Assembly (NCBI RefSeq): GCF_014207355.1
Contig: NZ_JACHEF010000005.1
Coordinates: 1 to 64,000, forward strand
Direction: 5' to 3'
DNA: 64,000 nucleotides
DNA from: Mesorhizobium sangaii
Lineage (GTDB): Bacteria; Pseudomonadota; Alphaproteobacteria; Rhizobiales; Rhizobiaceae
The notes beneath the pieces are model-generated. The model worked only from the letters and a program-made list of their open reading frames with translations, ran no database searches and was not told the origin of the DNA. This document shows, piece by piece, positions 59,680 to 64,000 of this stretch (its first letter is position 1; each line of letters begins with the position of its first letter). Made by a program: the position numbers and the translations under genes.

Positions 59680-61059
59680 CTAATGTAGCGCCGTCACCAG
59701 CGCCCCTACCATCGCCTGAGGGCGGTAGCCGAGCTTAGCCGGCGTCAGCCCGAGCCGCACCACCACCAGCCGCTCCGAGGGAATGATGGTGACCGTCTGC
59801 CCGTCATGGCCTTCCATCCAATAGGTGTCCTTGGGCAGCCCCGCCGCCACGCCGGCGCCGGGCTTCTTCTCGTCGCCCGGAGCCTCGATCCACAACTGGC
59901 CCTTGCCGTAGACTTTCGAGGCGGCTGCCGGCTCCCGCATCCAGTCGACGAAGCCAGCCGGCAGCACCTGGTTGCCGTTCCACACGCCGCCCTGCAGCAG
60001 GAACTGGCCGAAGCGGGCCCAGTCATGCGCCGTGGCATAGAGATAGGACGAGCCGACGAAGGTGCCCTGTTCATCGGTCTCGAGCACCGCGCTGTGCATG
60101 CCGAGCGGCTCGAACAGCGCGGTGCGCGGCCACATCAGCGCCTTGCCCTTGTCGCCGATCGCGTTCTGCCAGAGGCGCGACAGCATCACCGCCGTGCCGC
60201 TCGAATAGGAGAACAGCTTGCCGACCTCGGCCGCCAGCGGCTTGGCTTCGGCGAAGCCTGCCATGTCGGGTTCGAGATAAAGCATGCGCGTGACGTCGGC
60301 GACGTCGCCATAGTCCTCGTTGAACTCCAGCCCGCTCGACATCGCCATCATGTCGGCAAGGCTGATCGCGGCGCGGCCATCCGCCTTCCACGGCGCGAAC
60401 AGGCCTTTGTTGTCGACCGCCATCTTGCCGTCCTTGACCAGCGTGCCGACGATCGCGGCGTTCACCGTCTTGGTCATCGACCAGCCGAGCAGCGGCGTCT
60501 TTGCCGAGAAGCCCGCACCATAGCGCTCGGCGACAACACGGCCGTTCTTTGCAACCACCACCGCGCGCATGCCGCTGCCGGTCAGCGCCGCATCGTCGAG
60601 CAGCTTTCCAATCACAGGATCCTGAGATGGCTCGACGCGTTCGCCCTCGGGCCACAGTGCGCCCTGGCTGACCGCCGAGGGTTCGGCATAGACCGCCGTC
60701 CGCCGCGCCTTGCCGACATCGCCATCGGGAACCGAAGCGCAGCCCAGCCCGTCACGGGCGACAGCGAGGCTCTTGCCAAGGAAGCCAAGCAGGCCCGCCG
60801 AGACGGTTCCCCTATTCTTGTCCACCGAGACCCGCATCAACCGCAGCAGCGGGTGCCCGGGCGCCTGCACGTCGACTTTGAGCACCTCATTGGCGTCTCG
60901 ACCGGCAATGAAGACGTTCGAGCAGACGATCTTGGCCGAATAGCCCGAGCCGACGCGGATCATTTCCGGCGGCGCGATGTAGAGCCAGGCGAAGAGCGCG
61001 GCGATCGCCAGCACGACCAGGCCAAGCAGCCATCTGACGATCTTGGCGACGATCCGCAT
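59680..61059 (-). CDS. Serine hydrolase, class C beta-lactamase-like family
   Basis: 459 aa. An N-terminal membrane anchor (VRWLLGLVVLAIAALFAWLYIAP) is followed by the PF00144-type domain with catalytic SMTK (Ser194, Lys197), a YSSGT motif and a late GHDGQT. It is a periplasmic esterase, peptidase or PBP-like enzyme rather than a proven beta-lactamase. GGAGG lies about 6 bases before ATG 61059; an upstream in-frame start adds 12 basic residues and is less likely. It converges on btaB. Confidence 0.86.
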   Translation of the reverse strand: MRIVAKIVRWLLGLVVLAIAALFAWLYIAPPEMIRVGSGYSAKIVCSNVFIAGRDANEVLKVDVQAPGHPLLRLMRVSVDKNRGTVSAGLLGFLGKSLAVARDGLGCASVPDGDVGKARRTAVYAEPSAVSQGALWPEGERVEPSQDPVIGKLLDDAALTGSGMRAVVVAKNGRVVAERYGAGFSAKTPLLGWSMTKTVNAAIVGTLVKDGKMAVDNKGLFAPWKADGRAAISLADMMAMSSGLEFNEDYGDVADVTRMLYLEPDMAGFAEAKPLAAEVGKLFSYSSGTAVMLSRLWQNAIGDKGKALMWPRTALFEPLGMHSAVLETDEQGTFVGSSYLYATAHDWARFGQFLLQGGVWNGNQVLPAGFVDWMREPAAASKVYGKGQLWIEAPGDEKKPGAGVAAGLPKDTYWMEGHDGQTVTIIPSERLVVVRLGLTPAKLGYRPQAMVGALVTALH

Positions 61060-61180
61060 TTGTTTCCTCCCAGGCCCGTGCCTGACGCTTGTCATCGATT
61101 TGCCGCCATTGCTTCCGCAAAATCGCAGTGCTTGTCGAGCGCCGTCAACCTGATATCAACCATGTTCGGCGATCACTGGA

Positions 61181-61226
61181 TGCATGTCGCCCAAAAGTGC
61201 GCAGCGGTTTTGGGACAACGGCATGA
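61181..61226 (+). repeat. Dispersed palindromic intergenic element, copy E
   Basis: TGCATGTCGCCCAAAAGTGCGCAGCGG...TTTGGGACAACGGCATG. It is nearly identical to copy B in its core. It lies in the 285-bp divergent gap between the serine hydrolase and GH25 genes. Confidence 0.8.
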
Positions 61227-61344
61227 TGAAAGCGAAGATACCGGACGATGCTGTGGGGCGATCGTCCGTCGGGGGCCAGACCAAGCGCCGGCCATCAATG
61301 CACAGACCCATCAGCGACCGGCTGAATCCGGCTCGGGAGTTGCG

Positions 61345-62148
61345 ATGCGCCGTCTTGCGGGCCTCATCATGCTGACGCTGCTTGGCGCCTGCTCGACGGT
61401 GGACGATCTCTCGCCGCTGTCGCCGTCTGCGTCCAGTAGCCCGACGACAGTTGCCGTGCGTGCGCCGCGCTTTGCCGATTCCAAGCCGCATGAATGGGAA
61501 AGCGGCGCACCGTGGAACTATGCCGTCCACGGCACCGACGTCTCCAAATACCAGACTTCGGTCGACTGGCCGGCCGCCAAGGCCAGCGGCATCTCCTTCG
61601 CTTTCATCAAGGCGACCGAGGGCGGCGATCGCTTCGATGAATATTTCAACGAACACTGGGCCCGCACGAAAGCCGCCGGCGTCCCGCGCGCGGCCTACCA
61701 TTTCTTCTACTTCTGCACGCCCGCCGCCCAGCAGGCGCGCTGGTTCATCCAAAACGTCCCGGTCGATCGCTCGGCCATGCCGCCGGTCCTCGACATGGAG
61801 TGGAACCCGAAATCGCCAACTTGCAGGTTGCGTCCCGATGCCGCCACGGTGCGCGCGGAGATGACCACCTTCCTCGAAATCGTCGAACGACACTATGGCA
61901 AGAAGCCGATCATCTACACCTCGGTCGACTTCTTCGACGACAACCAGTTATCGACCTTCCGCGGCTATCCCTACTGGCTGCGTTCCGTCGCCGGCCATCC
62001 GCGCGAAAAATACGGCAGTCACCCCTTCACGTTCTGGCAATACACCGGAACCGGAATCGTTCCGGGCATGACCGGCAAGTCCGACATCAACGTCTTCAAC
62101 GGCAGCGAAGCCGCGTGGAACAAGTGGTTGCGGCAGAACACCCGCTGA
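61345..62148 (+). CDS. GH25 family lysozyme, predicted lipoprotein
   Basis: 267 aa. The lipoprotein signal (MRRLAGLIMLTLLGAC, Cys16) and a Ser/Pro linker (20-50) precede a GH25 domain. Catalytic residues are Asp65 in HGTDVSKYQ and Asp150/Glu152 in PPVLDMEWNP; other family motifs are FAFIKATEGGDRFDEYF and FTFWQYTGTG. It hydrolyses the peptidoglycan glycan chain from the envelope side. GGGAG lies about 6 bases before ATG 61345. The final 16 codons are repeated twice more beyond the stop. Confidence 0.9.
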   Translation: MRRLAGLIMLTLLGACSTVDDLSPLSPSASSSPTTVAVRAPRFADSKPHEWESGAPWNYAVHGTDVSKYQTSVDWPAAKASGISFAFIKATEGGDRFDEYFNEHWARTKAAGVPRAAYHFFYFCTPAAQQARWFIQNVPVDRSAMPPVLDMEWNPKSPTCRLRPDAATVRAEMTTFLEIVERHYGKKPIIYTSVDFFDDNQLSTFRGYPYWLRSVAGHPREKYGSHPFTFWQYTGTGIVPGMTGKSDINVFNGSEAAWNKWLRQNTR

Positions 62149-62275
62149 CCCCGGTTTAGTGGCAGCGAGGCAGTGCGGTATAAGGGCTACGGCAGAACAC
62201 CGTTGACACCGGTTCAACGGCAACGAAGCCGCCTGGAATAAGGGGCTGCGGCAGAACACCGTTGACACCGGGCCT
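62101..62275 (+). repeat. Tandem triplication of the 3' end of the GH25 gene
   Basis: Three head-to-tail units: 62101-62160, 62161-62218 and 62219-62275 (60, 58 and 57 bp). Each opens GGCARCGARGC and contains CGGCAGAACACC and a final CCGG. Unit 1 holds the last 15 codons and the stop of the lysozyme gene; units 2 and 3 are non-coding and diverged. Unit 3 is closest to unit 1. Confidence 0.85.
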
Positions 62276-62388
62276 GCCGCTTGCTTTTCGATACAGCCAG
62301 CGGCAAAGAGTGCAACCGCCGGTAATCAAGGGCGTTGGGCTTCCGAGGGGGGCACGACAAATGCCCTCATTCGTTCGAAAGGAAGCTG

Positions 62389-63567
62389 ATGCGACTGCGT
62401 TCCCAAGCCCTCGCGGCGCTATTCTTGTGCGCCACGGCCTTGCCGGCGATGGCGCAGGAATGTGGCGGCGACTTCGAAGCCTGGAAGCAGGGCGTGGCGG
62501 CGGAAGCCAAGGCGGCCGGTGTCGGTGCCGTGGGTCTGGACGCGCTGGAGGATGCCACCCTGGACGACAAGGTCCTGGCGCGCGACCGCGCCCAGGGCGT
62601 CTTCACCCAGACCTTCACCGAATTTTCCAACCGCATGATCTCGGCCTACCGGCTGAAGCAGGGTGCGGCGAACATGAAGAAATACGCCGATGTCTTCGCC
62701 CGTGCCGACCAGCAATTCGGCGTCCAGGCACCGATCATCGCCGCCTTCTGGGCGCTGGAGACCGATTTCGGCGCCGTGCAGGGCGATTTCCACACGCTGA
62801 GCGCCCTGGTGACGCTGTCACATGATTGCCGCCGCCCACAACTATTCCGGCCTCAACTGGTGCCGCTTCTGGAATTGATCGACCGCGGCGTCGTGCCGGC
62901 CGATGTCAGGGGTGCCTGGGCCGGTGAGATCGGCCAGACGCAGATCCTGCCTTCCGACTATCTGGCGCGCGGCGTCGACGGCGATGGCGACGGCAAGGTC
63001 GACCTGCGCGGCAGCGTGCCGGATGTGATCATGACCACCGCCAACAAGGTGCTGTCGCGCGGCTGGAAACGCGACGAGCCCTGGATCCAGGAAGTCCGCG
63101 TACCCGACAACATGCCGTGGGACCAGACCGGACGCACCAACAAGCTGCCGTTGACGCAATGGGCGCAATGGGGTGTCACCTACCCCAGCGGCGCACCGTT
63201 GGTCGACAACGGCCTGAAAGCGGGCCTCGCGCTGCCGATGGGCCGCAAGGGGCCAGCCTTCCTCACCTACGACAATTTCGACGTCTATCTCGAATGGAAC
63301 CAGTCCTTCACCTACGCGCTGACCGCTGCCAACCTCGCCGCCAGGCTGGCAGGCGCGCCACAGTTCGATCCGCGCAATCCCGAGACCGGCCTCAACAACG
63401 AGCAGCTGAAGGCGCTGCAGACCAAGCTGGAAGCCAGGGGCTACGATGTCGGCACGGTCGACGGCATCCTCGGCACCAACACCCGCGAAGCCATCCGCAA
63501 GGAGCAGATGCGCCTTGGCCTGCCGGTGGATGGCTGGCCGACACCGGAGTTGCTGGCGAACCTGTGA
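62389..63567 (+). CDS. MltB-like lytic murein transglycosylase with peptidoglycan-binding domain
   Basis: 392 aa. Signal peptide (ALAALFLCATALPAMA, cut after about residue 22), then an SLT_2 domain with catalytic Glu124 in FWALETDFGAVQGDFHTLSALVTL and GEIGQTQILPSDYL. The C-terminal PG_binding_1 domain is LQTKLEARGYDVGTVDGILGTNTREAIRKEQ. It is periplasmic and cuts glycan strands to 1,6-anhydro ends. AAAGGA lies 7 bases before ATG 62389. It follows the GH25 gene in the same direction after a 240-bp gap that holds the tandem repeat. Confidence 0.92.
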   Translation: MRLRSQALAALFLCATALPAMAQECGGDFEAWKQGVAAEAKAAGVGAVGLDALEDATLDDKVLARDRAQGVFTQTFTEFSNRMISAYRLKQGAANMKKYADVFARADQQFGVQAPIIAAFWALETDFGAVQGDFHTLSALVTLSHDCRRPQLFRPQLVPLLELIDRGVVPADVRGAWAGEIGQTQILPSDYLARGVDGDGDGKVDLRGSVPDVIMTTANKVLSRGWKRDEPWIQEVRVPDNMPWDQTGRTNKLPLTQWAQWGVTYPSGAPLVDNGLKAGLALPMGRKGPAFLTYDNFDVYLEWNQSFTYALTAANLAARLAGAPQFDPRNPETGLNNEQLKALQTKLEARGYDVGTVDGILGTNTREAIRKEQMRLGLPVDGWPTPELLANL

Positions 63568-63622
63568 GAGCGAGTAGAGGTAACTCCTTTTTCCCCCCGG
63601 CTCGGCAAATCTTCGCTATTCG

Positions 63623-64000
63623 CTAATCCGCCATCGTCTCCAAACTCGCAAACCCTTGCGGCGCGTCGCCTTCGTCGAACGGCGTCGTCACCTCGACGAA
63701 GGTGTCGGGGTAAAAGCCGTTGAAGCGGGTCCGGAGCGACAGCGAATAGGCGCCGATATGGCCAATCTCGATCCAGTCGCCGGTGTCGACCGTTTCCGGC
63801 AGCCAGAACGGCCGCGACAGGATGTCGACGGAATCGCAGGTCGCGCCGCAGACCTTGAATGGCACGATGTTCTTTTCCTCGCCATTGCGCGAGCGGATCG
63901 CCGGATCGGGGATGAAACGCGCCGGCAGCGTGATCTTGCCGGTCCAGGAGTCCGACAGCGACGCCCAGATGCCATCATTGATGTAGAGCCGCTTGCCCTT
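63623..64000 (-). CDS. Ornithine/lysine decarboxylase-like type III PLP enzyme (C-terminal part, cut by window edge)
   Basis: The last 125 codons are present. The C-terminal beta domain carries VCGATCDSVDIL, which matches the ODC GPTCDxxD motif with the active-site Cys, and GAYSLSLRTRFNGF, the conserved aromatic cap. The alanine-racemase-like barrel with the PLP lysine lies beyond the window. The family makes putrescine or cadaverine for polyamines; rhizobial members also handle lysine. It is convergent with the MltB-like gene. Confidence 0.82.
   Translation of the reverse strand, partial: KGKRLYINDGIWASLSDSWTGKITLPARFIPDPAIRSRNGEEKNIVPFKVCGATCDSVDILSRPFWLPETVDTGDWIEIGHIGAYSLSLRTRFNGFYPDTFVEVTTPFDEGDAPQGFASLETMAD

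Overview
The window looks like chromosomal DNA of an alphaproteobacterium of the order Hyphomicrobiales (Rhizobiales), most likely Mesorhizobium or a close relative. The grounds are the high GC content, the gene order of the division cluster, a very long proline- and alanine-rich FtsZ linker, betaine-lipid genes, RIME-like palindromic repeats and GANTC (CcrM) sites. This is inference from sequence; no database search was run.

Left part (1-13.6 kb) is accessory metabolism. A minus-strand sugar-catabolism operon (Gfo/Idh/MocA oxidoreductase, TIM-barrel isomerase, then a periplasmic binding protein cut by the window edge) diverges from a LacI-family repressor, with a perfect CGTAAACGTTTACG operator between them. 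Next come a free-standing encapsulated-ferritin-like protein, a DUF4239 membrane protein, and a two-gene operon pairing a non-pyrrolysine MttB-family methyltransferase with a DMGDH-like FAD/GcvT oxidoreductase. A secreted phytase-like esterase, an L,D-transpeptidase, a MATE exporter and a TMEM175-type channel follow.

Middle part (13.6-25 kb) is mixed housekeeping: an SDR, low-affinity iron permease, hexapeptide acyltransferase, CreA, SCO, PrmA, aminopeptidase P, AzlCD, a DUF2461 protein and ligA.

Core (22-48.3 kb, all minus strand) is the dcw cluster and its usual downstream genes. In transcription order: mraZ-rsmH-ftsL-ftsI-murE-murF-mraY-murD-ftsW-murG-murC-murB, a 0.3 kb gap, ddl-ftsQ-ftsA-ftsZ, then lpxC, bamD, recN, ligA. 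Most internal junctions are ATGA or TAATG overlaps. Two control regions stand out. One is a phased TGGGN array upstream of mraZ that matches the MraZ box. The other is the murB/ddl gap, which holds a murB hairpin and eight GANTC sites in 180 bp.

Right part (48.7-64 kb) contains a Cys/Met-metabolism PLP enzyme, a ParDE module beside the RNase P RNA gene, several cell-wall hydrolases (transglycosylase, amidase, GH25 lysozyme, MltB-like protein), a fused 5-oxoprolinase, and btaAB for betaine lipid behind a near-perfect Pho box. The GH25 gene has a degenerate tandem triplication of its own 3' end. The right edge cuts an ornithine/lysine decarboxylase-like gene. No tRNA, CRISPR array, insertion sequence or prophage was seen.
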